DNA of 64,000 nucleotides from Aphrophora alni (lineage: Eukaryota; Arthropoda; Insecta; Hemiptera; Aphrophoridae). The position numbers and the translations under genes were made by a program. The notes under the pieces are model-generated. The model had not been told where the DNA came from. It saw nothing but the letters and a program-made list of their open reading frames with translations, and did not search any database. The first letter of the stretch is position 1; each line of letters opens with the position of its first letter. The stretch covers positions 88,385,267 to 88,449,266 of the forward strand of contig OY740770.1 in assembly GCA_963513935.1 (NCBI GenBank), written 5' to 3'. Below, in pieces: positions 1-13,520 of the stretch.

Positions 1-1359
1 AATCCTGTTTAAACATAATTTTTTAAAAGATGATTAATGTTTAGATTTCGACTGACAACTATTTTTTTTGTGACGAATAGAGTTGGTTGTTGGTTCGGGA
101 TTGATGAGTGAGAAAGTTTGTGTAATATTTTTCACAGTTTTAAATTTGAAACTCATCCGCCTTTTTGGAATTAATTAATCGATTGTTAACCAATATGTTT
201 AACGGTTTGTAAAACCGACCCTACATGGTAAATTTGAGCAAAATCTGATAAAAATTGACAATTGGAGACCTTTTACTAAGCATAAATGTCAGCCGAAAGC
301 CTAATGGTGTCAAATAATTCGAATGGGAGGTTTATTGGGAATTTTATAGTTTCTAGTGTTAGCATTTTCATGAGCGAGATCGCAAAAGCTAGAATTTCTA
401 AATTAGGAAATCGCTAACACGCGGAAGGAAGCAACAACAGCAAATGTGAAAGTCAGTAAATAAGTAAGTTAACGTTTTCTGTGAAAAGATAACTAAACAG
501 GTTGGCTTCAAGAGATTGAACTGAATGCCGTTACTTCACGCTGGCAAACACTTCAACAAAAGCACTGCACTTGAAGAAGTGTTGGTGTTTTTATTTCTGT
601 GGATTTCCATCGGCAACTTCCGGCAACGCAAGGTTCATCGCGATAATAAACCTCTTATTATGTTGCTTATCGTCCATGAATTTCCTTTGCATGCCAAAGT
701 TGGGACCGGAGACTATCAAATGAGCAGCGATGATCATCCCCAGGACCGTTGACCGTTCTGCCAAACATTGTATGTTACTCTAGTTGCTACAAATTTTCCT
801 CGATATTCTTCAACATTAGTAAAAGATTTTTATTTGACCAAAAAATGCTTAATTTTAAAATTATCGTGTTTTTCAATTACAATAAAAGATTATTGAATAT
901 AACAACACATTTGTTGATCTTACCTCATTTTAAAATAGCTTTTTAAAAATAACATCTCACATGTTGGCCTATTTAGATGCTTACACTATGCATTCAGTGA
1001 TATCAATTTATGTAATTTATTTATTAATTTTTTTATATTAAATATTACATATTACATAGTTATTTTTATGTAAATGACTACGAATATCAACTTTCTGGTA
1101 TTTCGTTTTGTAAATGTATGTGTAAGAAAGTTTGTGCAGAGAGATTCAAAGGAAATTATTATCTTTTCACTTGTTGGTTGAGAATTGGGAGTAATCTCCC
1201 GTTCTAACTATTACATCAGTTGCTTCCTAATTCCATCATTAGTTTTGACTTGTCCAACTTTTATACAAACGTTTTGATAAAATGATACTGAATCAAATAA
1301 ATTAGAATAGCAACTGCTAGAGAGTAAACTAAGTCCAAATGTTTATTTGGCCACCATCA
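1..1359. other. Intergenic, AT-rich, no gene supported
   Basis: Short open frames at 525-946 have no recognisable domains. A slightly GC-richer block at 500-760 is unassigned. A short inverted pair, GTGTTAGC / GCTAACAC, flanks 357-420. Confidence 0.4.
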
Positions 1360-1360
1360 A

Positions 1361-1397
1361 ACACACACACACACACACACACACACAAGCGCGCGCG
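1361..1397. repeat. (AC)n microsatellite followed by (GC)n
   Basis: An alternating AC run at 1361-1387 is followed by AGCGCGCGCGG. It is a purine-pyrimidine alternating tract. Confidence 0.95.
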
Positions 1398-2269
1398 GAT
1401 TTATTAGTTTGGAAGGCGTAAAGACTTTTCTCAGAATAACATGTCAATCCAAAACATATCAAACAGTTTCGGAAGAAATTATTTTCCCTATTTATATCTA
1501 ATTTCGTTGTACTAAAAAAATGGGCCATTGATATGACTGCTTATTATGAAACATAACCGGAGATTGGCAGATTAAACAGGAAATAGCTTGATAGATAACC
1601 TTCAATGATACAATGTTCATATACCTCATACATAGTTATGTAGGCCTAGGAACCTCGTGGCCATGGAATAAATACATACAACTCATGCACCGGCAACACG
1701 CTATTTTCAGTCAGTAGTATCTGATGGCTATGTAACAGTTTCTATTAATATTAAACATATTTTAAAATATATCCAGGATCGTCAGCAAGCTGGGAGAGGT
1801 AGACCTTTAGAGACTGATTAAACTGTTGTCTGACTAAAAGGTGTAGGGGTATATATGAAATAATTCCCAGTGATGATGAATGTTCTTTAGGTCTTTCTTA
1901 GCGAAAATGTGTGTTAAAAATTTTGAATTAAGGCTTTTTTAAACAATTTAATCGTAATTTGTGGAGAATTTGATCAGTGAAAGTATTTTTTCCATTTGTT
2001 TTATGAGTTGTACGACTTATGTAAACAAAATTTTATTTACCTCCTAGTTACAATAATACAAGCGTGTATAAAATATGCACAAAGTTTAGCATATCTATAT
2101 CAAAAGCAGTGTTACTAAATATTATAAACTGTGTAACAACCTTTCTATTAAACTTTTCACACACATTCACAATCAAAATACAGTACTCATAAAATAAAAC
2201 TACTCATTTCCAAAAATGTCAGTTCAGTAGTTTTCAGTTAAAACGGTACCATGGATGCCCTCTTAGATT
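1398..2269. other. Intergenic, with part of a dispersed repeat
   Basis: The segment 1970-2269 shares CCAAAAATGTCAGTTC and the following TGGA(T/C)GCC block with 7015-7080, and an inverted version lies near 22680. Otherwise nothing is recognised. Confidence 0.4.
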
Positions 2270-2289
2270 TTGTAGATTATTTTAAACAA

Positions 2290-2590
2290 TATTTACAAAG
2301 TTGAATAAGGTCTAAACTTTCTTTGTGGTTGAAGAGGAACAAGGTTATAGCCATTTTTATAGATGTCAATAAAGCATTCGAATCTGTACATAATGATAGA
2401 TTTATGGGACAAACTGTATGGCTTGGGAATTCGTAGGAAGATACTTCGAATTCTCGTTAAAATGTACAAGTCTAACAGTTATATTATCTCTGGAATTGTA
2501 GTAACTCACGTGAAATCCCAATATCGGAGAGAGCCTTGGAAGGGGATGCATTGAATGTAAGATTTATACAGTGTATTTATCATAGATGGC
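2290..2590 (+). pseudogene. LINE reverse-transcriptase remnant
   Basis: The + strand gives KVIAIFIDVNKAFESVHNDR, the RT block A pattern (FxDxxKAFDxVxH). After a frameshift comes LWDKLYGLGIRRKILRILVK and MYKSNSYIISGIVVTHVKSQ, then a decayed RGVLQGDALS-like block (YRREPWKGMH). This order is the palm domain of non-LTR retrotransposon RTs. The rest of the element is absent. Confidence 0.85.
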
Positions 2591-2924
2591 ATAGCCTACT
2601 TGTTTTTACATTGATATTAGACTAAAAACAGAAGGATTTTATTATTAAGAGTCATTATTTTTTGTGATTATTGTTAATTGTATAAGCTTTTGTTTTGTTT
2701 GAGGCTATCTCAGTAAGTATTGTTTTTGTTAGGGAAATGAGTCCAACTCGTCGTTATGTATCTTTTTAAGTAATAAATATTAACATTATTATTATTATAA
2801 TAAGGGCTGAAGAAAACAAATGTTCCAAAGTAAATCTCTCTGTCCTTTATTTCATTATTGTGTTTACAATCATCGTGACGCATAGAATACCTCAAAGGCT
2901 CACTCGCAGTGAGTACGGGTGTGG

Positions 2925-3060
2925 CAATCCCGAGGGACCCTAGCTTGTTTTACAGTTTTCTTAATATAATCTTGAGTTAGTATTCTTTCATCTTTTTTAT
3001 CAGGTCTGTCTTGTCCAACTCTTGCTCATTTCCGATCGTGATGCTATTATAAGAGAAAAA
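2925..3060 (-). repeat. LINE ORF1-like fragment, copy 1
   Basis: About 135 bp shared with 12036-12200 and 20345-20470: CTTAATATAATCTTGAGTTAG, a CTTTCATCTTT block and CAACTCTTGCTC...TTCCGATC. The minus strand reads ERILTQDYIKKT in one frame. This matches DLTQDYIKKEVDPARNLRID of copy 2, which resembles the pre-RRM part of Jockey/R1-type LINE ORF1 (gag) proteins. Confidence 0.55.
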
Positions 3061-3128
3061 CATCACCTCCCCCATTTATATCATAAATACTTAAGTAGCC
3101 GTGTGTTTTTTAATTTTTTGAGTTCATT

Positions 3129-4295
3129 ATAAAAAAGTTTCATTTTTATGGTCAATCAAAACCAAATGGCGAAATAACAAAAAGAACATTATTCTTCTGG
3201 ATAGAATCACTTCCTTCCACAATGCAATGCAATTAAAATGTGCATTGCCATCTGTTGAACCTCAATCAGCTGTTGTTTTGTTAAGACACAAGAATGAACA
3301 AATTTGGTAGTTATATTCAATCAGTTTATGTGTGATATCTAACCTCGAAACAATGATTTTTTTTATATATTTTAACAAAAATTGTAATTTTATTTTGCTA
3401 AAGTAAAGAAAAAAAATGCTATTCCTTTTGAAAATGACAATGAAGTTTTATGGTGTTTTCAAATAACCTACCCAAATGTGGTTCCTCCATCAAGAAAGCC
3501 AAATCAGAAATGAAAAATTATGCTACTAGAATTTGGATCAGTTCCAAAGAAATACCATAGATTTTCTAACACAGTTCTTGCAATCAAAGGGTTACCGTCA
3601 CCAAGGATGATGTTTTATAGTATGACATATCCCATCAGACAATGCCTGGAGATGTATTAACTGATCACATAGTTCCTCAAATTACTCAGCCGGGTATGAG
3701 TTAAGTTTTTCCCAATAGGATGGAGCTCCTCCTCCTTATGCTAATGAGGCGAAAGCAGTTTTTGATCGAGATCTTCCGTTGGATACTTTGTGGCAGCAAC
3801 TTCATGGAATGGGTTCCAAGATCCCCAGACTAGACGGTTTGCGATTTTTTTCCTACGGGGCTTTTTGAAAGAAAATTTTTATTCTCACCCCATACCAACA
3901 GATGCTGAATAATGAGGCTGCTTGAAGAGGATACCTCGACAATTTTTCAAAAGACACTGTTTGTTTTGTTGCTATCAGTGCATAGCTATATTAATAGACA
4001 TCAATTCCAATGAAGGTCAGTTTTGGATCATTAATAATTTATTACTGTCATTTTCTTTATTACGTTTTACACATTTTTATGTTAGCTACAAATAATCAAT
4101 TTGTAATAAAATCATTTTTGTGGAAACATACCATTATTTTGTTATTCCGCCATTTTGTTTTGACAGACCATAAAAAATTGAAACTCGAGGATACTTTTTT
4201 TTACATAACTGTAAAGTGTCAAGTTTGTAGAGTGTTCCATATGTCCGGCATATTAAATTGAAGATAGCGACCTCTTCGTGGGACACCGCGTATAT
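3129..4295 (+). mobile_element. Mariner/IS630-like DNA transposon remnant with inverted repeats
   Basis: The left inverted repeat 3129-3194 (GTTTCATTTTTATGGTCAAT, then AAATGGCGAAATAACAAAAA) pairs with 4131-4184 in inverted orientation. The right end may extend to TCGTGGGACACC near 4292. Between them the + strand at 3715-3870 reads DGAPPPYANEAKAVF, then GSKIPRLDGLRFFSYGAF, the DGAPxH...SPDLxPxDFFLWG signature of mariner-like transposases. The two Asp are separated by 37 residues. Stops occur at Q*DG and after GAF. The 5' two thirds of the gene is mostly unrecognisable. Confidence 0.75.
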
Positions 4296-5725
4296 ATATA
4301 TTAAGAGTGCTTCACTTGTGCCATAAAATCGCTATAGGCATAAATAAATCGAATTAGTTTGAAATCGAGTTTTCAATGGCAACGGTTAAAATTGATTCTC
4401 TCTCCCTCCCTCACCCCTACACCCTAATTTTCTTTTACTTGCACTAATTCATGTCAATAATCTTCACAAATCACCAAAATCAGTAAAGTGAACAATGGCG
4501 TCTTTTATAACAGCTCCTAGGATGATTTTTTGGGGTTTTAAAGAAATACCAACTAATGAATTTTTGATCCATTAGTGATTAAATGTTTGTAAAATTTGAT
4601 GAAAAATATGCCCTCGTGCTAAATTTGATATAAATCTTAACATGTTTGGTCTGTAGAGCACTACAAAAAAGACAGCCAGATGTCATTCCAAAAATGAATT
4701 AAGAATTAAATTCCCACTTCATTTAACTTTTCATAGAAACAACAAAATTTTACATGTCTAAAAGTATTCTCATTTCCGCCACTACATTTTGTGCAGCTAT
4801 TTTATCTGGATATATTGATTACCTACATCAAAGTCGACAAACAAGGAGACTCATAAATCAGAAAAACAAAACTCGCGTTCATGTCAGTCTATCAACGTAT
4901 GTACAGTATTAACAAATAACAACTTTTATGTAATAATTGTAATCCATTTATTCAGTTTAATTTAAGTGGACAAAAATGTGTAAATTTCAAACTACTAAGG
5001 TGTAGGAAAGGCATTACAAAGTGAATGTTTCTGGGCCTTATATCTGTCTGTCGTAATCTAATATTTCTTCAGATGATTCTGCATTGTTATAGATTGTACG
5101 TTCACTTCGAAATCAATTCTTTTCTTTTCACATTTGTCAATCTTACCAATCGATATCACAACAATCTAAATGTCAATAATCTTGTAATTTGAAATTGTTC
5201 GGTTGAAAATTGCAGTAATTGTGTAAACAAACAGTGATACTGCAGGAATTTCTGGTCGGGACTTGAAAGTTAACTTTAGTAATAAAACGTTATACAAACA
5301 TTTCACTAACTTTGTTACTTGCCCGTTTATAACCCAACTATAACCAACAAACAAATATTCTGCGATAATTACCAATTTGAGTGAAATGATATTTTAACAG
5401 GACAAAATAAAAGAATTCAATACTGTAAATACAAGTAAACTATGTATTAAAAAAATTTTTTTTATAACTAACTGAATATAAATAACATTTACATGAAAGC
5501 AACAACTAACATTAATAAAACAAAACATAAAGTGATATCACAAAAAAATGCACAATAGAATAATAATATATCTCTTAAAAATTTATGGTAAAGCCAGTTT
5601 AGAGGTCATGAAATTAAATGGGTAACTTTTGCGAAAATGAATTCAATTTTTTTTAACACAGTATTTTGTAATAATTCAACAAAATATAATTGTTTCATGT
5701 CTACAAACAAACAAATACACCCCCC

Positions 5726-5726
<1 letters not shown>
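4296..5726. other. Intergenic, no gene supported
   Basis: AT-rich. Part (about 4420-4700) resembles the dispersed repeat of 7 kb and 44 kb. No domain is recognised in any frame. Confidence 0.4.

Positions 5727-5767
<41 letters not shown>
5727..5767. repeat. (AC)n(AT)n compound microsatellite
   Basis: CACACACAC passing directly into ATATAT up to 5767. Confidence 0.95.
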
Positions 5768-6392
5768 CGTTAATATCTATACACGTCCATACAAAAAACT
5801 CATAAAATAGTGTACACATACATATAGACTATATACGTAGATATATCGTTACACATACATGAATAAATCCATGGCACCACATATAGATAATATACTCAAT
5901 TCAAATCAAGATAATTAGACTTTTATTGAAGATGTTATCTTCTAATGAAACTTTAAACAATTTCTAAAAAAAAAAATTTAACGTAGTCTATGTATATATT
6001 TCCGTTTTATCAAGTAACACACAACTTTCTATTTAATATTAACAATTTTGAGGTTGACACAAGTTTTATAACCCATCGAGCTGCAGTATTCAGCTTAACC
6101 AAATATCAAAACTAGTAAACATTTTTATTTTGTTTTTAACCGAGTGAAAAAAATTGTGCACCATTATTTTGTAATAGAAATAATGATTCAGAATACAAGC
6201 ATGCACAAAACGACATAGTTTAGATTATTTTAAGTTGATTTTATGCAAATACTGTATATGGTAAAACAATATTTTAATGCAGAAATTTTGAATAACGATC
6301 TTGCTGTTTTGTGAAATTTTTCAAGACCAAAGATCAAACGTGACCGAGACTTGGTAAAACAAAGTCTGCTAGAGTGGTAGCAAGTGCATGTT

Positions 6393-6400
<8 letters not shown>

Positions 6401-6461
<61 letters not shown>
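6401..6461. repeat. (TA)n microsatellite
   Basis: A run of about 60 bp of alternating TA. The apparent open frame across it (Tyr-Ile repeats) is an artefact of the repeat. Confidence 0.95.
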
Positions 6462-6465
<4 letters not shown>

Positions 6466-6939
6466 TTGAAAGATTTAATACAATGTGCTTCAAATAGTAG
6501 GATAAGTGACCTTGGTATCATATCTGGACCATACCATGATGGTGCTGTAATAAGTTCACCCCCCCCCCTCTATAGAAAGTTATCGATTTGTGTTAAAATA
6601 GAAACATTTGAACAAAACTACGTTGGTAATCCTCCTGTCCTAATGACAACAATGCTTACTGCACCCACGACACCTATCGGCCCCTCCTTGAAGTCGTAGG
6701 AGTAACGACTGCTTTGTATAATAATATATTTTTGATTGTTAAATAATCTGGGCATGGATCTAAATATCGCTTACGTGACATAAGCGAATTTTCTTATTAA
6801 ATGAAAACTGTTGTTTGGTAGTAGTACAGAATACGTGAAATGTAAACTCGGTCAATTAGAATATTGCGAACATGTTAGAAGCGGCATTCGCACATACAAA
6901 TTCTAACCTTCTTTTATAATAAGTATTTAGACGAAATTT

Positions 6940-7620
6940 ATAACTAAGAAAATAAATGATACACAAAAATTACACAAAAGTATCCCCAAAACCAAATAAA
7001 ATCAACCAAAAATATTCGTAACCAAAAATGTCAGTTCGATAATTGACAATCAAAAGATGAAAGGGAAAAATGGACGCCGTCTTTTAAAGTATATTTCTAT
7101 ATTTAAATAAGGGCCTAAAATTGTTTCATTTGTTCTATAAACACGTCTTCAGGATAAATCATATTTGATTAAAATCCTGCTTATAATGACGGTCAAAGTT
7201 CATTTTGTTTTTCAATTAATCCTGAATCGCAATAATCTTTTAATTTCGAGTTTCCACATGTGTTAAGGCAATTAATCTTCACATTTCACTAAAATTTGTA
7301 TGAAATTGGTAGAACCAGTTTTGATAAATTAACAAATTTATAAAATCTCTCTTTTTGATCTATAACTCAGTAAACGTTATATTAGCATAACCTCCAAATT
7401 TTGCGTAATTAAAAATTGAAATAAACATTCCAAGGTATTTTTAAACGATACCTACATTCCAATTTTGATTAACTTGGTTTACACTTATGGGCTGCAAAGC
7501 ACTGCACAGACTACAGACAAACATCATTCTAAAGACCTTTTTTTGCGCAGGGGATCTCAAAACTCGACTGTGTTTTTGACCCATCACATAACTTTCTTAT
7601 TAAAAAATTCAATTCTTTTA
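6940..7620. repeat. Dispersed repeat, reference copy
   Basis: Shares ordered blocks with 44200-44870 and partial copies at 1970-2320, 4420-4700 and (inverted) 22480-22740. It includes CCAAAAATGTCAGTTCGATA, AAGGGCCTAAAATTG and CACATAACTTTCTTATTAAA. Non-coding; the element class is not recognised. Confidence 0.5.
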
Positions 7621-8225
7621 TTTTAGTCTAGGCTACAGTTTTCAGCGATAATAATTTTTCGACAATTTAATGTGAATCCCCGACTACTATGTAGGCCTAT
7701 GGCCAAGGGTTATTGAAGTATATTTGAATATAGTAACTTTAGTATTTTATAGATCATTTCAAGAGATGAAATTGTCATCATCAAATAATCGAAATCACAG
7801 CCCTCCACAGAAACCATATGGATATTTATGTATATATTTATTTGTACAAAACGACGTTTCAGTGGCTAAGTCATCATCCTCATTTACTATATGGACACAA
7901 ACTTTACTGACACTGGACTGTGACTGGCAAAGCCAAAACCTCACTCATAACAAAAGTAAGCAGTTAAACCACGCCCTCCAAGTTTAATGTAATCACAATA
8001 TATTCTACGATACAAAGGTTAAGGTTAATTAGTATAGTGAAACATACGGCAATGCCTAAATTAGGTATACAAAATTAATATAACCCAATCCTACGCAACC
8101 GGTAAAACTCGCCCCCCCCAAAACACACACACACAAACAAGTATAAAAAAGTATATAAATGTAAAACTAACATAGAAATATGCCTACATAAATACTCACA
8201 AACACACGAGTACATATAAAAATAT

Positions 8226-8228
<3 letters not shown>
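7621..8228. other. Intergenic, with a hammerhead-like repeat fragment
   Basis: At 7844-7885 the minus strand reads ATGAGGATGATGACTTAGCC followed by ACTGAAACG. It resembles family B repeats but lacks the first C of the CTGANGA box. Nothing else is recognised. Confidence 0.4.

Positions 8229-8272
<44 letters not shown>
8229..8272. repeat. (TA)n microsatellite
   Basis: An alternating TA run of about 44 bp at the start of an 8.2-8.9 kb simple-sequence domain. Confidence 0.95.
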
Positions 8273-8275
<3 letters not shown>

Positions 8276-8542
8276 AGAAATAATAATAAAGAGAAAATGA
8301 AAAAAAAAATTATGAAAAATCAGAGAAATGATAATAATTACAAATAGAAAATAGAAAATGGAGTGAAGGCAAAATTATGAAATAAGCTAAGAACGGTTTA
8401 AAAACTCTACAACATACATAACAAATATATACTTTAGTATAGGCACTTACAAATACCCACAAAAATAAGACAAATCCAAACCCCACCCACAAAACATACA
8501 AAGTGGATCACCAAGAAATAAAAAAGAAACAGTAGATAAGAA

Positions 8543-8700
<158 letters not shown>

Positions 8701-11700
8701 TGAAGAAGAAGAAAATAAACAAAAACTCTTAATACAAAATAATGAAAAAATAAAATGAAAAAGTAAAATGAAAAAGCTGAAATGAAACTAAATCTATAAA
8801 CCTATTAACACTAACATAGATAATACATACGTTAACATACATACGAGTATATAAATGAAACATCATATAAATTAATAATAATAATAATAAAATAACAATA
8901 ATAATAAATAATATTTATAATAATTTCATTTATAGAATCTGTTACAACAGACCTACTAACAATTTAGTTTACAAAATAATTAGAAACAACCTCCGTTGAG
9001 TTTAGTTTGCCAAAAAGATTATGACTTAAAATTATTTGTAATTTCTTTATACCTAAACAGTCATAAACATAAATAATGGAAATTCGGCGGCACTCATGTG
9101 ATACACTGCAGCTATTATTAAAGCCTAATTCAAGATTTTTCAAAATATGTTCTTACACTTTGTGAAGGACTATGAGCGTTGAAGAAGGCAATAAAGAGTG
9201 CTCAAACATTGCACAAACGTCCTCACTAACATATAGTATCTATATATCGTATCTATGCAGTGAAAAACTCCTAGGCAGGAGTTAATAGGTAAACATTAAT
9301 TTTGGAAACGATGTCCTAAAAGATGTGGTAGCTCAAAATCGTGCTCAAATTTTAGTAAAAGTTTTAAACCATTTTTACAAACCTCAGATGAAAGAAAATT
9401 TCAGTTTACAATTAATTTGGAAAGAGTGGTCAGGTTTTTTTGGGATATTTTATTGAAATCATAAATTTTAATTATTTCATTTGTACTCTTTAACTGTTAT
9501 ACCAGTCTTTCGTGGAGTAATGATAAATATAGTATGTTTTTAGAGGCGCTTTTAAAAAAAGTAATTAAAATCAGTAATGGGTTATGATAATATTGGAAAT
9601 TTATTTATCTGTCTTAAGCCAGGTAATCTCAGTTTTCAAGATAAAACTTTTGTCAACCCATCCTGCCCTAAATTATCTCATTATATTAATTTTGTCAAAA
9701 AATGGCCCATTTGCTGGTCTGCTATTTTAGTGCAACAACAAATAAAAACAGCCTTGTAAGACATTTTGAACTCTGAAAACTTCAAAACCAATATATTTTC
9801 TAAATTGGAAAATACATTGTTGTTGTTATTATTACACAACTTTCTACATAAATGCGAAAAAGTAAAACATACAAAAAGTGATATGTACTACAACACTTCG
9901 TTTTCCAGCGTATAGTTTAGTATATACTAATATAAAATAAGTTAATTATCTCCCCAATGGCAGAAACATGTTTATAATCTATTTTCATAGACGTATAAAT
10001 AATATTCGATCGAAATGTTATGTACCTTAAAAAAATCTGTATGTGAGAAAGTTAGTTATACATAATAGTTTCTAACCTGAGGAAGCAAAACTGCTGTCGA
10101 GGCAAGCAGAATCTGCATAGAAATGAGAAGATACATATCGGCTATTCCTTATAGTACGAACCATGTAGAACAGCATTGGTCCTAGACACCAACATTGCAG
10201 CAGTCCTATCAGTAGTAAACCACTACACTGACTGTAGCGTGGTCGCTGTCCCGAGGTTCTGTCGTCCATGACCGCACCATGATGCGTCTTCACAACAATG
10301 CTTCAAACAATTACAATGCTCACCACACCGTGATAAAAATATATCAACTCTAATGTCATAATATGTCAGAGATTTGTGTGTAATAACAAAGAAACTGTTC
10401 GTACATGGCACAGAGGCACATAAAACCTCCGTTATATCAAAAAATTGTACACAGACATTTCATTAATTTTCTTACACACCCAAATACAGAAAAAGGCCAT
10501 GAAACCAAAAGTGTTAGTCATCTTTAAAAATGACTTTCGGAAGTAATCCAAAAAAATTATTCAAAGTGATCTCAACAACTTTTGGAAACATGTGAAAGCA
10601 ATATACCAAGTCTCATGTCAAATAAAATATAGGTTCATTTTTTTTTTTTTTTTTAAATAATAAACTTAGCTAAATGAATTGCAATATGACAGATTTTATT
10701 AAAATTTAATTTGAGCTTATCCCCCCCTATTTTCATTACTGCCTATCTCTTATTCAGCTGCCTTCCTTGATAACAGATTCCTTTAAACCATAATTTACAA
10801 TGTAAAGAGTACATGATATTATTTTAAATTTATATTGATGAGACATCAAAGAGACCTCTTGCGCGACTTTTCTTTAATTGTAATTCTTTTTAAAATAATG
10901 TATCATTCGAAAAGAGTTACTATAAAATAAAGAAATATTTTTGAAAAGACCTATATGCCAAATTTCGTTCTTTATTTCCATTAAGGAAAAATACTTATAT
11001 TTGTATTTTGTTGAAATTTAGATAATGGACACTCGGTAAATATATGTCACACATAAATATTTTAATTTAGTTGTATAATATCCATTAATAAAAAAATTTT
11101 GTACATTAATTCTGTCAATTTCAATCGAAATCATTTTTATGAAAATAGTTTTATTACTAATTGGACTCACCCCTAAATTTTGATTAAAAATAGTAACAAT
11201 AATTAAAAATAGGCAGCTTACATAACACACTGTTGAGAAAATTCGCTAAGGAAACATTCGTGGTACATACAACAGGTTAGTGTATAATCTAATAGACGAT
11301 TATTGTGACCGTAGGCTTTATTTTTAAGCGTTATTGTTACACGAATTTACACAAGGAGATCCTAGAAATATTTTGGGTTGGTGAAACGATCTTTAAAAGA
11401 CCTGTGCGTGTAAACCAGTACAAATTTATTGTCTTTGGTTGGAAACTCATTTGAACAAACCTGGTGCAAGAATTTGGAATGGAATATCCTTTTGAGGAGA
11501 GTTGGTATCATGATTATTATTTTTAACGGTACACTGACAGAAGAGACTTGATGCCCACCTACACTGTTTCACGACTCAGGTGAATTTCTCTAATTCTGAA
11601 AATTTGTATTTCCGAATTAATGGCGTTTCAAACACTACGTTATCACAGTGCGTGACTTAGTTAATGAAGTTTTTAATGGTAAAGTGATTAGATAATGAGC

Positions 11701-12035
11701 CATCATAGAAATGCGACCTACATCAGAGGTGCATGCAATTTTTCTTCTGGGTTGTTATAATAGGTATAGCATGTGATATCAAAACCAATACCATTGGAAT
11801 ACCTAAAAGAATCAATTCAACTGGATTTTAAATAAATAAATTATATCGTACTTTACGAGAATTCACAGCGATTCAGTTGAAGGAACAGAGTTTGAGCACA
11901 AACGTTAGTTCAAGTAACTCAAATGTTAGTTTCATGGGTAATGACTTGAAGGCCATACAGTACAGTATGTAACTTACACCAGTACATAGGTGTAGGTGCG
12001 CAACAGCCCTCGGGGACTCATTTATAATCAGTACG
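8701..12035. other. Intergenic, no gene supported
   Basis: AT-rich, with further (AAT)n near 8873-8915. A GC-richer block at 10060-10430 has short open frames on the minus strand without recognisable domains; it may be an old element or exon fragment. Nothing else is assignable. Confidence 0.4.
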
Positions 12036-12200
12036 TTACGGTACCTTAACGTCAATCCTTAGGTTCCTAGCTGGATCTACTTCTTTCTTAATGTAGTCTT
12101 GGGTTAGATCACTCTCTTTCTTCTTTCCTATTCCGATCCTGTTCCTATTAGAGTTTTCAAAGGGTTGGGGTTTGTATTGTATGTTCCTTTCTTCGCTTTT
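12036..12200 (-). repeat. LINE ORF1-like fragment, copy 2
   Basis: The best-preserved of three related fragments. The minus strand reads RNRIGIGKKKESDLTQDYIK, then KEVDPARNLRIDVKVP, resembling the LxxxVKxxVDPxxxxIxVxxV region of Jockey/R1-type ORF1 proteins. It lies downstream of the LINE RT/RNase H remnant at 12640 on the same strand, so ORF1 is in the wrong order to belong to that copy. Confidence 0.55.
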
Positions 12201-12639
12201 AAAGGAATGACCGAAAGACTGACTATTCATCTTTAAGCACAAAGAAATATAGACAGTCAACATGTTTTTCCTGCATCAACAATCAATAAAACGTTTAGAA
12301 ACTCATTTACCTCTAATTCTATATATAGTTTCCTCCATATCTGAAAGATTTATTGTTATTATTATAAATAGAAGTAGATTTTACTCCCTAGACACTTCAG
12401 GCTATGTGACTCTTGTGTACTTCTTTAATTCCTAACTAGTTTATTTCTATTCCTCTGGTTAGCGTCAAAATTTTGTTACCTTTGTTACTTTTTGCTTCAA
12501 AGGTCGCATCTGGGCCGAAGATTAATGTTCTTCTATGTCATAATACATCGAATTTTCGAAGTATTTATTCTGAAGTTTCTAGGTGCTGAAGTTTCCTTGA
12601 AATAATCCCATGGTATTAAGATGCTTCTTGAAAGCGCTA

Positions 12640-13520
12640 TGGGTTGATACGAAGCTTAAGATTTTCCTCTCTTTTCGTTTACTTTGTGTAGTGACAAATT
12701 TAGAGAGATTCTGGTTGGACCAGTAATCTGTATATTTTTCCCGTTGAGTATTTTGTCAATAATTCCACAATTTCTGAGTTTACCCGTTCTTTTAGACTAT
12801 CTTTTGCTACGGTTTTAGTTATTTCGCATACGGGTTCTGGGTCAATGAAGGATCTCTTGGTTGCATTTTTTGCGAGTTTATCCGCATTTTCGTTTCCTTT
12901 GTATCCTCTATTACCTTGTGTCCACCTACGTATTACTTGGTTTTGGGTCGAAAGCTTGGTTAAGGTAATAGAATTTCTATTACTGCTGTAGGTTTACTTC
13001 TAAAAGCTTCTGAGATACCTACATAGGCAAGGCAACATTTGTAAACTAATCAACCTACGTCTAGTGACAAACAGAAGTGTTCTTATCCACCACACACGGG
13101 CGCCATACTGTAAAGCATTTCATTACCATACCGTAAAGCAATTTAGTCATAGCTGGATAGAGACACCAGTTCGTACTAAGAAGTCGCTTACAACCTATAA
13201 GTGATCTGGCTGATTTCCGCAAAATGTAATTTTCATGTTTACTCCAGGTGTGTCTTCTATCCAGAATAACACCTAGATATTTACTTCATCTGAGAGTTCT
13301 ATGTTAGTATTTACTAGACTTAATTTAACTTTGTTTATTTTAATGTTTCTCGTGAAGAGTATGATGGTAGTCCTATTTGGGTTAACGGTAAGATCCGCGT
13401 TACTGCACTAATCTTAGATCCTCTTTAATGATCTATTTATTAATTCTGCAAGAATACTAAAGAATTTACCTCTTATCAACACTACTATGTCATCTGTATT
13501 ACTTTGCGTGTAAAAACCTA
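12640..13520 (-). pseudogene. Non-LTR retrotransposon RT-RNase H remnant (Jockey/R1/I-type)
   Basis: Minus strand, from high to low coordinates. An RT active-site block TDDIVVLIRGKFFSILAELI (YADD degraded to NTDD) is followed by NADLTVNPNRTTIILFTRN. Then comes KYLGVILDRRHTWSKHENYI and SARSLIGCKRLLSTNWCLYP, the RT thumb. RNase H follows, with RWTQGNRGYKGNENADKLAK and NATKRSFIDPEP (WVPGHxGxxGNExADxLA). RT followed by RNase H is found in the R1, LOA and I lineages. Frameshifts (for example near 13280) and stops make it inactive. Confidence 0.87.

Noticed and set aside
6388..6699. 103-codon frame with Tyr-Ile repeats (similar at 55855-56064)
   Set aside because: The first part is translated (TA)n and the rest lacks any domain.
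10072..10430. Possible exon or gene in a GC-richer block
   Set aside because: The open frames are under 75 codons, no motif is recognised, and no splice sites are linked to a larger gene.
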